From NCBI GenBank assembly GCA_029582165.1, contig CM055870.1, positions 10,597,832-10,661,831 on the forward strand: DNA of 64,000 nt, read 5' to 3'. The stretch is from Portulaca oleracea (Eukaryota; Streptophyta; Magnoliopsida; Caryophyllales; Portulacaceae). Positions 14,201 through 28,300 of the stretch are shown here, piece after piece (position 1 is the first letter of the stretch; every line of letters begins with the position of its first letter). The notes beneath the pieces were generated by a model. The model worked only from the letters and a program-made list of their open reading frames with translations, was not told the origin of the DNA and did not search any database. Both the position numbers and the translations under genes were made by a program.

Positions 14201-16316
14201 TGCTCTTTTTGCCAGGTTAGTTGATTATCCATTTATCCTAATAGCCAGTATGCTTTTACCTAGTTCTTGAGGGAGCAAGCTGCATTGTGTGCTGAAGAAA
14301 TCACTGCAGAATCAGTTCGCAACTTCATTGCTGACTCTGAAAAAGAAAGAAAAGTACAGTCCGATGCTCCCACTGTGAACAAGCCGATTCCGGAAAAATT
14401 AGTGACTACAACTGTGGAACATGATCATCAGCAAAATGGTATTCCTTGTGCCCCGAAGGTCAATGGGAAACACAACAAGCATGTTGAGCTTTCAAATTCA
14501 AAGGAGAAGGAGAGATTATTATCATGGGATCATGATATTGCCAAAATGATATTTGCCAACACTGCAAGACTTAGGGAGGTGCTGCCTAGTTTGGAAAGTT
14601 GGCAAACAAGCAAAATTGTTGCTTGGCACAGCTTGGAAGGAAACTCTGTCCAATGGCTCTGTGTTGTTTCTTTAGATCAGCGAGGTAAAGTTACGATTTC
14701 TATAAGCCTTCTGAGGATATGACATGTTTTAAGGATAATACGCTTGCTCAAATTTAGTTAGTTAGGGCTGTTTAGGTAGTAACAGGTGCACTTTTATGTT
14801 CAGCCGTAGTCTATTATATGGACTACGTATCATGTTGAAAATTTGTGCACTAGATCCAAGTGATGTTGTATGTAATTATGGCCTTGGTGTTGGGGCCTAT
14901 GCCGTTGCATGGGAGCCCTCTGCCTCACTATTTGCTTCATTTTTCCTCCCTTTGGTGTTGGTCCTGTCCGGGCCCAGCGAAGGCGTCAATGGTGCCTTAT
15001 CCAAAGGATATGAGTTAAGCTGTGGGTTTTCAGGCCTGGTTAAAGAATGGTTGAACAATCCATGGGTCACATGCTGAACTTGGTTTGGGCCCAGTCATTG
15101 GGCCAACCATAGCCCTTGGTTAGCCTAGGAACAACCTAAAGCTCCGCTAGGGGTTGTATAGTGATACTTCCCCTAGTATAGTACCTGTTCATTCATATGT
15201 TCATGTTAGCTGATTCTTCCAACTGTTATGTTTTATGAGTTTCTGTTTTCCTCAATATTTTGCTCAAAAATTCGAAATCAATAGCTGGTGCCCAAAAATT
15301 TGTGTAGTCATGGGGTTTAGTCATTGGGTCTCTTCAGCTTGATTGGTGGTAAGAAGAAACTGCAAATCTTCGCCTACCTATGTATGTCAATATGTGTGCC
15401 TGAATACATGAGGATTGCTGGAGTTTTGTTTCTAGAGGTATACTAAATTTTCCTCCAAGATAACACTCTAGTGAACTCTTATGTTTCTGCCAAGCAAACT
15501 GGCTTATGATATTGGAGATACTGTAGAATGCTGACCCAACCTTCATTCCCCTGTCCATTACTTTTGATCTCATATGACGCATTTTATTGTTATTGCTGGT
15601 GACGCGATCTATGAATGAAGATCAAATAGTAGCCTTAAACCATTAAGGATGTGACTTTTTTCATTTAGCTTACACGAATCAAATTGGCTTATGATCATTT
15701 TAGATCTTGTTGGAAACCCAAGACTGCTCTAAGTGGTCTCTCATCAGGAAGTAGATTGGAGTCCGGTTTTAAACTGCACAAAGACAAACCTTCTGAATTG
15801 ATCAACTTTGAATTTCAGGCTTGTTACTTTTTAGCTGATCGACTTTACCCGTTTAATTTCTTGTCTACACATTGCTGGTAATATTTCAGGCATAATGGGT
15901 GAAGTCACAACAATCTTGGGAAGCTTGGGTATCTCAGTTTGTTCTTGTGTGGTGAGCTAAAGCAGTCTCCATAACTTTGTATATGTAAAAATCTGATTCA
16001 TTGTTTGCTGACTTCCTCTTCTTACTTATCCATACATTAGGCGGAAATTGATAGAGGGAGACACATGGGAGTCATGTTATTCCACATTGAAGGGGGTCTA
16101 GATAATTTGGTGCGTTACTGTGTCTTCTATCTATAGTCTGTGATGTACTAACCATGTAACCAGGTTCATTTGTGCGAATAAGTGGCACTGAATTTTCCAT
16201 TTACATTCCAGGATGATGCTTGCTCAAGAATCAATCAGATATTTGGTGTTCTTGGGTGGTCTGTGGGCTGCAGTTGGCTGGGTGCAGAGGAATCTGAGAA
16301 AAAGGCTGACTACTAA
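2206..16316 (+). CDS. RSH1: RelA/SpoT homologue RSH1 ((p)ppGpp hydrolase/synthetase-like)
   Basis: Chloroplast stringent-response enzyme family; RSH1-type proteins act mainly as (p)ppGpp hydrolases. Exons read by eye: 2206-2367, 4460-4517 (uncertain), 4593-4636, 7791-7856, 7943-8035, 8120-8251, 8337-8438, 8511-8588, 8667-8738, 8916-9023, 9247-9344, 10209-10269, 10375-10437, 10538-10594, 10677-10778, 11158-11307, 12386-12517, 12616-12702, 12776-12847, 14090-14176, 14264-14684, 15890-15951, 16041-16109, 16212-16316. From exon 4 onward all junctions are GT-AG and in phase. The product is about 825 aa. Visible parts: N-terminus with [14 protein letters not shown], typical of RSH1; HD hydrolase domain with [11 protein letters not shown] (about residue 154) and [11 protein letters not shown]; RelA_SpoT domain with [20 protein letters not shown] domain with [13 protein letters not shown]-terminal ACT domain with CSCVAEIDRGR. 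The start at 2206 is the first in-frame ATG; GTG at 2194 was not chosen. RSH1 proteins are reported to lack synthetase activity, which cannot be judged here. Large introns hold LINE and repeat DNA. Confidence 0.9.
4404..4636 (+). other. Ambiguous RSH1 exons 2-3
   Basis: Two coding pieces clearly belong to RSH1 but do not join simply. The frame reading [19 protein letters not shown] (4461-4517) resembles the N-terminal region of dicot RSH1 proteins. The later piece [14 protein letters not shown] (4595-4636, donor GTACGC) joins in phase to [10 protein letters not shown] at 7791. The two are in different frames and the 75-bp gap offers no donor/acceptor pair with the right phase. Upstream, no AG occurs between the in-frame stop at 4404 and the AG at 4458-4459. 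If exon 2 starts at 4460, a donor inside exon 1 before GTATCG would keep the frame. Confidence 0.5.
5430..5710 (-). repeat. SINE-like repeat candidate in RSH1 intron 3
   Basis: On the - strand the segment begins with a tRNA-like stretch and includes AGTTTGAATCC near 5610-5620, which resembles a pol III B box. The length fits a plant SINE. The A box and target duplication are not convincing, so this is a candidate only. Confidence 0.3.
6335..7500 (-). mobile_element. LINE (L1-type) 3' fragment in RSH1 intron 3
   Basis: Translated fragments on the - strand match the C-terminal part of plant LINE ORF2 proteins, in order: [14 protein letters not shown] with [14 protein letters not shown] upstream of it, then [16 protein letters not shown], then [17 protein letters not shown] and [12 protein letters not shown] before the end. 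Stops and frame changes separate them, so the copy is dead and 5'-truncated. It lies antisense to RSH1 in the largest intron (4637-7790). Beyond this fragment and the SINE-like segment, nothing else was recognised in that intron. Confidence 0.75.
8822..8848 (+). repeat. 27-bp copy of RSH1 exon 9 sequence inside the next intron
   Basis: Bases 8822-8848 repeat exactly bases 8701-8727 of the preceding exon, which encodes PLAKLLGM. The copy sits 121 bp downstream, within the intron that ends at 8915, and carries no splice sites of its own. Confidence 0.95.
11321..11449. repeat. Perfect 28-bp inverted repeat in RSH1 intron 16
   Basis: Bases 11321-11348 are the exact reverse complement of 11422-11449, separated by 73 bp. 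The left arm starts 13 bp after the exon 16 donor. Downstream, further direct repeats (TATATAAAGTGTCATAAT near 11454 and 11605; TAGTCCTGCTAAATG near 11472 and 11510) indicate a locally rearranged segment. The remainder of the intron to 12385 is AT-rich and holds a T17/G16 homopolymer junction at 12113-12143. Confidence 0.95.
12848..14089 (+). other. RSH1 intron 19 contents
   Basis: A 1.2-kb intron with no recognisable gene. It contains a C/A homopolymer junction (13240-13276), a GT/G-rich tract (13420-13478) and a short tandem duplication of AAAGCTTTGTGATGGAGTC near 13706 and 13734. Confidence 0.6.
14685..15889 (+). other. RSH1 intron 21 contents
   Basis: A 1.2-kb intron. Its centre (14880-15180) is more GC-rich than the flanks and has repeated GGGCCCA/TGGGCC-type words, suggesting an old repeat insertion, but no family was recognised. 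Confidence 0.4.
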
Positions 16317-16930
16317 CTACTATCGACCTGAAAAAGACGGCAAAATCATGGTAACTAACTGCATACCATTCATCTCGGGCTCTCCTGTGTTCATTTCGAG
16401 TGTAATTACATTCAGAAGGCAATTGTAGCCCTGGGTTTGGAAGCCTATCAAGATGTGAATTTTCTGATGTTCTGCACAGCTAATAGGATCAGGATCCCGA
16501 TCTGTCCCCTTTTTTTTCATCTTTTTGGTTGTTTTGGTTCGAGTGCTGAAAGAGGGGAGTTTGACTCCGGATATGCATGTTCAGCTTATACACCGAGGAG
16601 GATACTGTATATAGAGATGAGATTAGCTAGCTAGGAACTGAAATTGTAAAGATGTTCGTTATACATGGCCATTCGTAAATATGAGGGAAGTAGCCAAAAA
16701 GTTTTACTTTTGAATTAACTTCAAAAGCCTCTGTTTTTTTCCGTAGTTTGGATCTTACTGTGTTTCTTTCTTTTAGAATTTTGTATTGAATCGCAATAAT
16801 GAAAATTCCATATGGATGGCTTAAATTGATTCTTGACATACATTCTCCTCAAAGTTCATAAACTTATAACTTGGGAGGGTAACTAAGCAACCAAAAATAA
16901 AAACATTGAATTCAGAGTGAAGATGATGAA
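16317..16930 (+). other. RSH1 3' region, convergent with the Ole e 1-like gene
   Basis: About 614 bp between the RSH1 stop codon and the stop codon of the - strand gene. It should hold both 3' UTRs. AT-rich AATAAT/AATGAA words near 16796 could be RSH1 poly(A) signals. No other coding frame is credible. Confidence 0.5.
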
Positions 16931-17782
16931 TCAGTAATAGGGAGAGGCGTCGTAGACAAAAGGAAGAACAGAGTAAAGCCTGGACTTGTCACTGAGAGTA
17001 CGGTATCGCAGAAGAGCAGCCCCAGAAAGACCGTCGTTGACATTGGTTGGGATTCTGCAGATGCCTGGTGGGTGAGTCTCCAAGTGCACCCTGCACCTGC
17101 TCAGTGTTATCCCTTCTAGGTTGTACTTTGATGTGTCGATTCTGAAGTAACCCTTGGAATCGGTCCCTCGAGACACCGCTGAGAAGTCTCCTGCATCGTT
17201 TCCGTCATCGTCTTCTGCCACGCATCTTAGCCTTGCCATTGCACCTGCAATGCCATAAATCATCGCCACATTGTTAGAGATTGTTTTTTTCGATTTTTGA
17301 AAGCCAAAGCCTTAAAGGTTCACAAAATACAGCAAAGCAACATTACAAAGCAGTAAACAACCCACTTTAAAAGACTAAGGCCTACAATGAAACCGCTAAA
17401 CATAAGCAATACAGCAAGTTGTAAACCCATTACAACCAAAAAAACTTTCTCATTCGACTGCAATCTTAAAATATCAACAACTTTACTTTGAATGAGTCAT
17501 TGAGGAATCTCATGTTTAGACTTGTGTATGACATGTTTAAACAATGGTAGAAAGGAAAGACGAGAGCAAACCTCGAAGCGGGGTGAGTTGGCCGTCTTTT
17601 CTGCAGTAGATGAGACCTTGGACTTTAAACCCGTCAAGATCATCATCCTCTTCCGGGATTTCTTCGTATTTATCTGGTGATGGTTTTGATTCTCCTTGCT
17701 GCTCGTTATAATCTGCAGAGACTACGCTGAAAAACAGCATTAGGGCAAGCACAGAGGCAAGCAAGGATTGTGCAAGTGCCAT
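16931..17782 (-). CDS. Secreted pollen Ole e 1-like protein, copy 1
   Basis: Two exons, 17572-17782 and 16931-17244, with a 327-bp intron (GTTTGC...TTGCAG) in phase 1, give a 174-aa protein. Residues 1-23 (MALAQSLLASVLALMLFFSV...) form a signal peptide, followed by an acidic stretch EEIPEEDDDLDG and then KVQGLIYCRKDG, RLRCVAEDDD, DSKGYFRIDTSKYN, SRCRVHLETHPPGIC and a C-terminus VYDASPYY. This order (VQGxIYC, TDxKGYF, CRVxLExxPPGxC) is typical of Pollen_Ole_e_1 domain cell-wall or secreted proteins; no biochemical role can be assigned. An in-frame ATG at 17815 would add 11 residues; the second ATG gives the cleaner signal peptide. A TATA-like CATATAAGG lies at about 17860-17868. Paralogue: 46348-47922. 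Confidence 0.85.
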
Positions 17783-17815
17783 TATTGCCTTCTCTTGTGA
17801 GTTTTGATGTTTCAA

Positions 17816-18604
17816 TTTGGATGATTGTTTAACTGTGGATTACTTTTGCAGGTGATGGTGCCTTATATGGTAGTACCAGTAGACCATTTATAATGAACAT
17901 ATTAATTCTAGAAATGCACAAATTCCTTCAGTGATGGTCAAGTATTTGGATGCACGTCTTTCTGGGCTTACCCAAACATGAATGACACGAAGCAAAAATG
18001 CAGACGAACGAAAACCTTACTTAGATTAATCATAAATAAATGCACCAACTGGCCGACCTACATGATATATTGAATGAACTTATTCGTATAATAATGAACG
18101 ACATGCTCAATGAATTTCACACCCTATCTGCACACTTGGTCTACATCATCTGGATGTGCCAAAATTTTGTAATTTGTCCCCCTTTTTGGTTACTATTTTG
18201 AACTTTGCTCATTGTTTTCTATAGAACGTCCGACCCCAAAAATATAAGGTGTGTAACGTCAACTTTAGTCGTTCCTCGTTTCAATTTCTTAATGCTGGTG
18301 TTTTAGAGCTCATTTGCCTTTGACCTTTTCAGATTTTTCATAATAATTAAAAAAAGTTATATATTCCGTCTAAATTTAAAAATGATCCATTTTGACAGAA
18401 AACTAGATGACATTGTTCTCCATCTTTTTTACGATAATTAAAGGCCTATGACATTGTTCTCCATTTGACCGGAGTATTTTCTCCTCCCTTTAGATAACCA
18501 ATCCCATGTAAGGCAAAAATTCAGGTAATTTTAGGTTTAGTCAAATCGGTCATTCAGTTACAAACCTATCGACTGCACTGCTTTAGCTATGATCTGTAAC
18601 CTCT
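17816..18604. other. Intergenic, promoter side of Ole e 1-like copy 1
   Basis: AT-rich DNA with the TATA-like box near 17862. A degenerate tandem duplication of GACATTGTTCTCCAT occurs near 18409 and 18451. No gene is seen. Confidence 0.5.
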
Positions 18605-18827
18605 GCTGCATGATTTGCCACAACCCACCACATTTTACCGCAAATCATTATTTTTTCTCTCTCTTCACTTTTCTCTATCCTCACTTTTCTCCTCTACTTT
18701 TTACACTCTCTTTCCTCACCTACCCCACATACCAATAATCACCACAATTCCACCATACCCGCCACAATTTCACCACACCTCACCACACCATTCCACAAAA
18801 TACCGCATAAAAGAACAGGGCCTGAGT
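18605..18827 (-). repeat. hAT-like MITE rich in GTGGTG words
   Basis: Read on the - strand it starts GGCCCTGTTCTTTTATGCGG and continues with many GTGGTG/GTGGCGGG words, matching the family at 1317. No clear 8-bp duplication was found. Most of the region is free of G on the + strand. Confidence 0.45.
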
Positions 18828-19176
18828 TGATACCTCGACCCGGATGACCAATGTTTGGATTCGAATGTTCGAACTGTATATAAAGACAATTTCATACTTA
18901 TGGTATTGAAACGACCGAATTGGATATAAAGATTACTTCATACTTTTGGAATTAAAATGACCGAACATTGTTCGATATTCGAATTGTTGATGTTCGAATT
19001 GTACACAAAGGTAAACCTGGCAAAAGAAGTCCGACACCTGCAACTCGAACCGAAAACCAGACCACGAATTGACACCCGAATGGATGATCTGATCTTTGAC
19101 CCGAACCCGAAGAAAACCAAAAATCAATTTGAACTGCAACACGAAAAGTAAACCGTATAAGATCCAAACCCAAATG
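18828..19176. repeat. Degenerate GAACCCGA-word repeat, left part
   Basis: AT-rich DNA with recurring CCGAACCCGA, TTCGAAT and ATATAAAGA words. Similar words continue at 19665-20050 on the far side of the hAT-like MITE, so it may be one older element split by the MITE. No coding. Confidence 0.3.
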
Positions 19177-19186
19177 ATTCCGAATT

Positions 19187-19654
19187 AGACCTGTTCAAAG
19201 GTTGGGCCGGGTCACAGGTCGGGTCAGTTGGGTTGGAAGTTTTTGACCCATCGGCCTGAGCTCGACCCGACCTGACCTTCGGGCCAAGTACCTTTGCCCC
19301 GAGCCCGGACCTTACGGGCCACGGGCCGACAAATGTATAAAATGAAGTTTTTTTTATTAAAAATGCCTGAAATTTACGCATTTTTATTTATGTATTTAGT
19401 CGGGCCGGATCGGGTCGTCGGGTCGGGTCACAAAAAAACTTAATTTTAACCTAAGATTTTTTTAAAAGAAAATTGTATTTAGTTGAGTCGGCGGGCCGGG
19501 TCACCAACCCTCGCCCCCAGCCCGGTCCGACCATACTTCGGGGCCCTGACATTTTCGAGCGGGGCCGGGTCACCTTCTAAAATTGTGACTTTGACCCGCA
19601 TTTATCGGGCCGGGTCGGTCGGCCGGGCGGGTCCCCGCCCCATTGAACAAGTCT
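19187..19654. mobile_element. hAT-like MITE with flanking duplication
   Basis: Termini are AGACCTGTTCAA and TTGAACAAGTCT (11 of 12 complementary). The flanks ATTCCGAATT (19177-19186) and ATTCCTAATT (19655-19664) match at 9 of 10 positions. The interior repeats GGGCCGGGTC words on both strands. Ends of TAGACCTGTTCAA type with GC-rich GGGCCGGG subterminal words are common in plant hAT elements, whose usual duplication is 8 bp. No transposase is present. Confidence 0.75.
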
Positions 19655-19664
19655 ATTCCTAATT

Positions 19665-20598
19665 AAACCAGAACCCAATTGGAAGAACCATACCCAAACT
19701 AATCTGTGTAAAACTCACCCGAAGTCAACCCGGACTCTAACACGAATTGAAGTTGTCTGACCCGACATTAATCTGAACCGATCGAAACCAATTCACTTGA
19801 TTGTCAAGTCTACACAAAGGTAATTAAAAGTCAATCCAAATTTATGTGGATCCGTACATAATCTGATTGCTGAGATGACCGAACCTGGATCTTCCCAAAA
19901 TTCGGCCAACCTAAACCCGATTTTTGTTATCTGGAGCCAATCCCTTTTTAAACCAATGGTTAGTTGGCCATTCTTAAATTCGGACAAATTTTTAGTGAAC
20001 ATACCCGGGATTTTTTTGTGTCAAGACTAAACCAAATCATCAGGTTGATCAAAATTTGGTCAGGGCTAACAAATAGCCAATCCTCTTTTTTTCATCTATT
20101 GTTTGATATTTGGTCAAAACAAGAAAAGATAATTTTAAGTTACCATAATCTATAAATTCTGTAACCTGAGCTAAGGTAGTTACATTGTAATTTGTCTTAA
20201 TGGCCAGTGGATTTTCTCTACTGGCTCATTCATGTGTTCTGCCCGAACGGCTTCCCAACTTAACCAGTTATCACCATTAACTCATTCGCTGTTAAAGACT
20301 AACACTAATTAAGGTCGTCTGTTTCCTGCCAATAGGAAATTAATTTACTATATCAACCATGCATTTCGTCAGGCTATGAACCAAATCGACCACATCAACT
20401 CTAAAGCAAAGATTAGAGCAACAATATAAGGCAAGACTACGAATATAAACGATTCCAAAAGAGGCACACAAATTGATTAAGTCCAATACTAGGCAAATGT
20501 AAGTAGTCTTCAGAAACAACAAAGCATCCAAAAAGGCCTCCATTTAATTGTTTGTTCATAGAACTTCAGATTCTAACTTCTAAGCTCGCTTTTCCCAC
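19665..20598. other. Intergenic, downstream of RPL10
   Basis: Continuation of the GAACCCGA-word repeat to about 20050, then unremarkable AT-rich sequence. The last 100-200 bp before 20599 should contain the RPL10 3' UTR. No ORF resembles a known protein. Confidence 0.4.
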
Positions 20599-22348
<1,750 letters not shown>

Positions 22349-25300
22349 GGCGGCCGACGGCTTCAGAACACTCACAAAAACCTTAGCTTCTGAAATGGGA
22401 GTAGAACGATGTGTGTATATGTATATATAGCGAATGTATTTGGACGGTGTTGATTTTAACTCTAGAACTTGTGCTTGCGTGTGAAGGAACAGCCCATTTT
22501 CATACTTGGTATTCAACGATTTGGACCGGTCCAAACTTAATGGCCCAAACTAATTCGACATTTACACACGTATGCGCTTACCTAAGCTAGATTTTTGGGG
22601 ACATCAGATTTCACAAAATGATAACAATAATTCTAAGAATTTTTTTCTTTTGGGAAATTGGAATTAAATAAACTAACCTTTGGGGTGCTTTGATCTAACG
22701 AACCAACCTTGAACATTAATATTAGATGAACTGACCTTGTCGTGTTGATTTTTCCAGCAAACCGTCACTGAATCCAACTCGTCGGAGATATGACGTGGTG
22801 GCGGCGGACGCTTATGTGACGGTTGTTTAAGCAAAAAAAAAAAAATTAAACATATTTTTTCTGACTTGATTAAATAATCAATATTTTTCATTTTATTTTA
22901 AATTCCACCTCACCTCCTTTCTCTCCCCCCCTCCCCCTCTCCCTCTCTCTCTCTCCCCCTCTCTCTCTAGGTGGTGGTGCGACGAAGGTCGGTGGAGCTA
23001 AGTGGTGGTCAACGAAGGTGGGGAAGAAGAAAGAAGAAAGTGAGGGTGGTGGTGCGTCGGGGTTGATTGACAGAGAGAGAAGGTGATAGAGAGAGAAAAT
23101 GAGAGGGGAGAGGCTGGGGGAGGGAGAGGGAGAGGGGGGGAGAGAGAGAGAAGGGGTGAGGTGGACATTTAAAAAATTGAAAAATAGTTCCACATAAGCA
23201 AAACACGTGTTCAATTTTTTCCCTTTTTTTTTGCTTAAACAACCGCCACATAAGCATCCGCCGCCGCCACATCATATCTCCGACGAGTTGGATTCGGTGG
23301 CGGTTTGCTGGAAAAATCAACATGACAAGGTCAGTTTAAGGTTGGTTTATTTAATTTCAATTTCCTTTTTTTTCATCTAATATCTTTATCTTTTCTTTTC
23401 TTTTCTATCATTCATACGGTAGAAAAGGCATCTTTTTGTTGCAATGTTTTGAAAGTCTTGGCTGCTTGCTAGCTTATTCTCACACACAAATTTACTATTT
23501 CACCCTTGAATGAATTTATTATTCCATCCTTAAATATAATAATTAATCAACATCTTACTTTGTAGCTTATTTGTACATGCAAATTTATTCTTTTGTCCTT
23601 GAGTAACATAATCAAGAATTCTAGTATTAAATGAACGTTTAGTTACTAAACCTATCAATTCGAACAGCGCGGGTTAAATACAAGTCATATGTATATTTGG
23701 TTAGGGAAAATATAATTTAAATATATTTTGAGTTCAGGCAAATTTGACATTAAAGACACGAGTTGGGTGTATTTTAAATTTAGGTAAATACTTATATTTT
23801 TTAAAGGGAAAATACATATATTTTTTTGTTCACACACGAATTTGATTTTTGTACTCAAATACAATAACAAAAATCATAACATCAAATAAAAATTAAGCTA
23901 CTAGACTTATTAATTCGGACGAACGGTTTAAATATACATGGATGGTATATTTGGTTATGTCAAATACTAACTGAGTGTATTTCAGATTCACATAAATATA
24001 GAAGGTATATTTAATTAAAGTAAATATTGACTGAGTATTTCGAATTTAGGTAATTATAGGTTGGATATATTTAATTAACTCGTCGATACGACGAGTCAGT
24101 TAGACTAGTAATAAAGTAGAAAACAACCTTTTGTACAACCTTTTGTATTGTATTTTGAAGGTTGTCAGCTTAACTATCTGCTAGCTTGTGTTTATATACG
24201 TAATTACTCTTTCGCCCTTGAATATAATAATATAATCAGCTACTTGTTTGCCTTGTAGCTTGTGTTCACACATGTTATAAAAAAACAATATCTGCTAGCT
24301 TGTGTTTACAAACATAATTATTATTTCGCCCTTGAATATAACAATATAACCAGCGACTTGTTTGCCTTGTAACTTGTTTTCAAAAACGAATTTACTTTTT
24401 TATCCTTGAATATTATAAGTTAACAGTTTGACTTGTAGTTTTGTGTTTAGACACAAATTTACTATGTTACTCTTAAATACATAGATTATTGGCAAATCGC
24501 AAAATTTTTCACCTCAATTTCAAGATCGATGTACTGAACTTCTCAAATTAGTTAATGTGACAATTAAATTGGGACAGGTGTGATATGTATAGTCAATATT
24601 GATTAACTTTAACTACAAATTATCTATTAATATTATTAAAACAAAACTCCAAGTTATGATTCAAAATATAAGGTTAATCTTAGTTGTCACAATATTCCAT
24701 ATGTAATTAATTCTAAAAACATTGAAATACTTATTTCTCGATTTATGTAATATATTATACGAGCTATTATTATTAAATATGCAATTAAATTTAGTCATAA
24801 AATTATAATTTTTTCATTTTAACAAAAATAAAATGAATGTTTTCATTAATTACCTCATCCAAAGGACGAGCACAATAGCTAGTATCCTTCCTTTCCTTAC
24901 CTATACTAAAAAGGGGAGTTGTTTGTTGTTGTTGTGCAGGCAGCCTGCTTGGTTGCTTTCCAGACCGCTTTTCGTTATTGGACCGAGTTTCCCATTTCTC
25001 ACTTTCTCTAGTTATTTCCCTTTTCTTTTGCCTGCTTCCCCTTCCTCCTCCATCCTCTTGTTCGTTCATCCCCCCCTTTTCGTTCCCATCTTCTTCCTCA
25101 TCCTCCCAGTTCTTTCATTCCCCATTAGCTACCCTCAATTTCCCATTACAAAAATCCTTGGCAAGCAAATACATTTGTTAGAGGGACACATGTTTACGCT
25201 GAGGCTTCTCCAAACTATACTCTGTTATCAAATTGTTGGACAGCTGGCATTTGCTTCCCTTCCCATCTCCCTTCTTTCAATCCTTCAGATTGACTTGACT

Positions 25301-28300
25301 GCAAAATTTCTTGTATCAGTACAACTTGCAAGTTACCACCACAACTTCAACCAATGGCAAGTTACACAATATAAAATTCTCAACCACCAAACCTTGCTCT
25401 ACAAAATTGTTCTCCTCAATTGCACAACAACCCACAAAGTGCATGTAGACCAAAATAAATCAAAAGAAAGCTGATTATTTATGCTCTGAATAGATGAACA
25501 GATCAAATGACAACTTACAGTAAAATTTAGCATACCCAGATAATTTCTGGCAAACCCAAACGAATAAGCATCAGAATACACACATTTTCTTTTTTGTGTA
25601 CAAGGAAAAATACCCAGAAAGTATGAAACTTTATTTAAACATCTGGGGAAAAAAAAAACTTGCCCCAAAATACAAAACTGCAAAATAAGCTGAGGTTGAC
25701 TTGGTGTAGTCAATTGGACATATTCTAATCTCTCTATCTATCAATTGGCAACTTTGAAAGACCATTTTGTTAATGAAAAGTTAGAAGGAGATTAAGGGAC
25801 GTCATGCCAACAATCACTCCGAGAGCCTATTAGAATCCAATTTTCCAAGGTAATTTAACAAATGTAATATTTCATACATATTACCTTCGTCCCATTATAT
25901 GAGTCTATTTACTAATTTGAGAAGATCAATGCATATTAGGAATTGAGGTAAAAAGTATGTAATTTACTCAAACTACTGCTACTTTAATTAAAGATAATAA
26001 TTATTGAAATTGTAAAAAGTGATAAATAAATTTATTAATTAGGGGTAGAAAATGAACTACACTTATTGAGATTGTACATATGACAAATATTTTGGGACAA
26101 AGAAGTTAGGTAAAATGATTGCGACAAAGGTAATACTTTTTTTATCTAACTTTTTGACTTAGGACCCATTCTTTTGTACGGTTGATTGTGATATTGTAAT
26201 GGTGCATTGCGGTGGAATTTGAAAAAGTATGATAGTTATAATTATGTTGAGAAATGAGAATGATAAAATAAGAGGTAACTTTGATAAAAATATTTCTATA
26301 TATTTTATATACATACAGCATTATTCTTGAACTTTTTATTGTTCTAAGAGTTACCAAATTGTTAGGCACCTATTGGCTTTACTTTCATCTTGAATGATTT
26401 GGTCATCAAATGGTTTGGTCATATAGTAGTATATTATATTGATTATTGAAATATTAAAGTGACCTGAGAATAAAATTTTAATTAAAATGATTGATATCAA
26501 AGAATAGTGGGAGTAATAAGAAAATACATATTAATGTTACTGATTCGTTATCAATTTTTAAATAAAGTTCTAAGTAATAATTTTGAAACAATGTTCTATA
26601 TAATTTTAAGGTTCCATTCTTTTTTGCGGTTGGTTGCGGTGCAGTGTGGTGGAAATTTGAAAAGTGTGATGGGTTGTGAAAGTTGTGATGGATTGTGAAA
26701 GGTTGTAGTGGAAATAATTGTAAGTGGGTTGACATATTTTAAATTATAATTGGAAAAAGTAAGATGAAATTTTTTTATTGAAAAAAGGTACAAAAAAAGT
26801 GGGTAAAATTTCTTTATTTTCCAATTTAAGTATTTTAAATGAAAAGGTGTAACTTTTAATAAAAAGATAAATAAAAAATAAAATGGTAAATTGTGATGGA
26901 CTCTGGTGGAAATTGTAAAATTATGGTGCGGTGTGAAACCATAACCAGCCAGTCGTATAAAATAACGAAGCCTAAAGCAAACATCTTTATTTTAAAAGAG
27001 GTTATTTTCAATTTTATTTTTATATCAATTAAAATATTACATTTTTTTTACCTCATAAATAATAGACTGCAAATATTATTGCCCGTCCATAGGACGGGCA
27101 TTCTCACTAGTCTATAATAAAAAGGCAGTTCTCGTTATTGTTGTGAAAGTTATCTATCGGCCTATTCGCTAACTTATATTTACACAAACATAATTTTAGG
27201 CCCTCATATATAATGATTATAATTTGTGTTCATATACGATCCATCTTGTATTCTTTCAAGCCATTGCCCCTTTTGGAATAAACATTTAGTAGCTTGTGTG
27301 TGTATATAGGAAAGTTGGATTCTAAGAATACAATTTTTATTTTTATCTTTTTTTACCACCTGAATCCAAAAATAAAGGAGAGATTATTGAGATACAAAAG
27401 CTGAAAGTAAGTATTATCAGAATTCAAGTTTTCATATATTAAAACCAAAGTATCGAAGAAAAAGTCTAACATGTCATTTTTTAAAGCATGGAAAAAGATA
27501 ATTTGAAAAATAAGAATTTTTAACGTCATACATGTCATTCTTTAAACCAAACTTTTAATTTAGGAGGGTTGTTTGTTCCTAACCCACTTCCAAAACACAA
27601 TATCATACATGTCATTCTTTAAAGCATAATTAAAAGTCATCTTATAGCTTACGTATTAAAAGTCATCTTATAGTTAACAGGTGTGTCCTATGGGCAGGTT
27701 AAACACATTTTATCTATATTTACCTGAATCCAAAAGACACATACTCACATTTTTAACGTCAACTTTACATAAACTTAAAATACACTCGGCATGTATTTGC
27801 CCTAATCAAATATACCCTCGAGCTATATTTAACTCGTTCATATGAATTGATAGGTTTATATAGTAGCTTAATTTCATTTGATGTTATGATTGTTGGCTAT
27901 TGTATTCGAATATAAAAATTAAATTCATGTTTAACAAAAAGTATAAATATTTAGCTGAATTCAAAATATACCTGAGTCGCATATTTAATGTCAAATTCAC
28001 CTAACCTATACATGTGTTTAACCCTCCCGTCCAAATTGACAGGTCTAGTAGCTTAAGTTTCATTTGATGATATGACTCTTGGTTATTATATTCGAGTACG
28101 AAAATTAAATCTGTGAATGAATAAAAAAGTATAAGTATTTCCCCGAATTCAAAACACCCGCCTCGCATTTTTTTATGTCAAATTTGTTTGAACTCGAAAT
28201 GTGTCCGACCTGTATTTGTCCTAATGTGATACATGTATGGCCCGTATTTAACTCGCTCATCAGAATTGATAGGTTTAATAACTTAATTTTCTTTTGATGC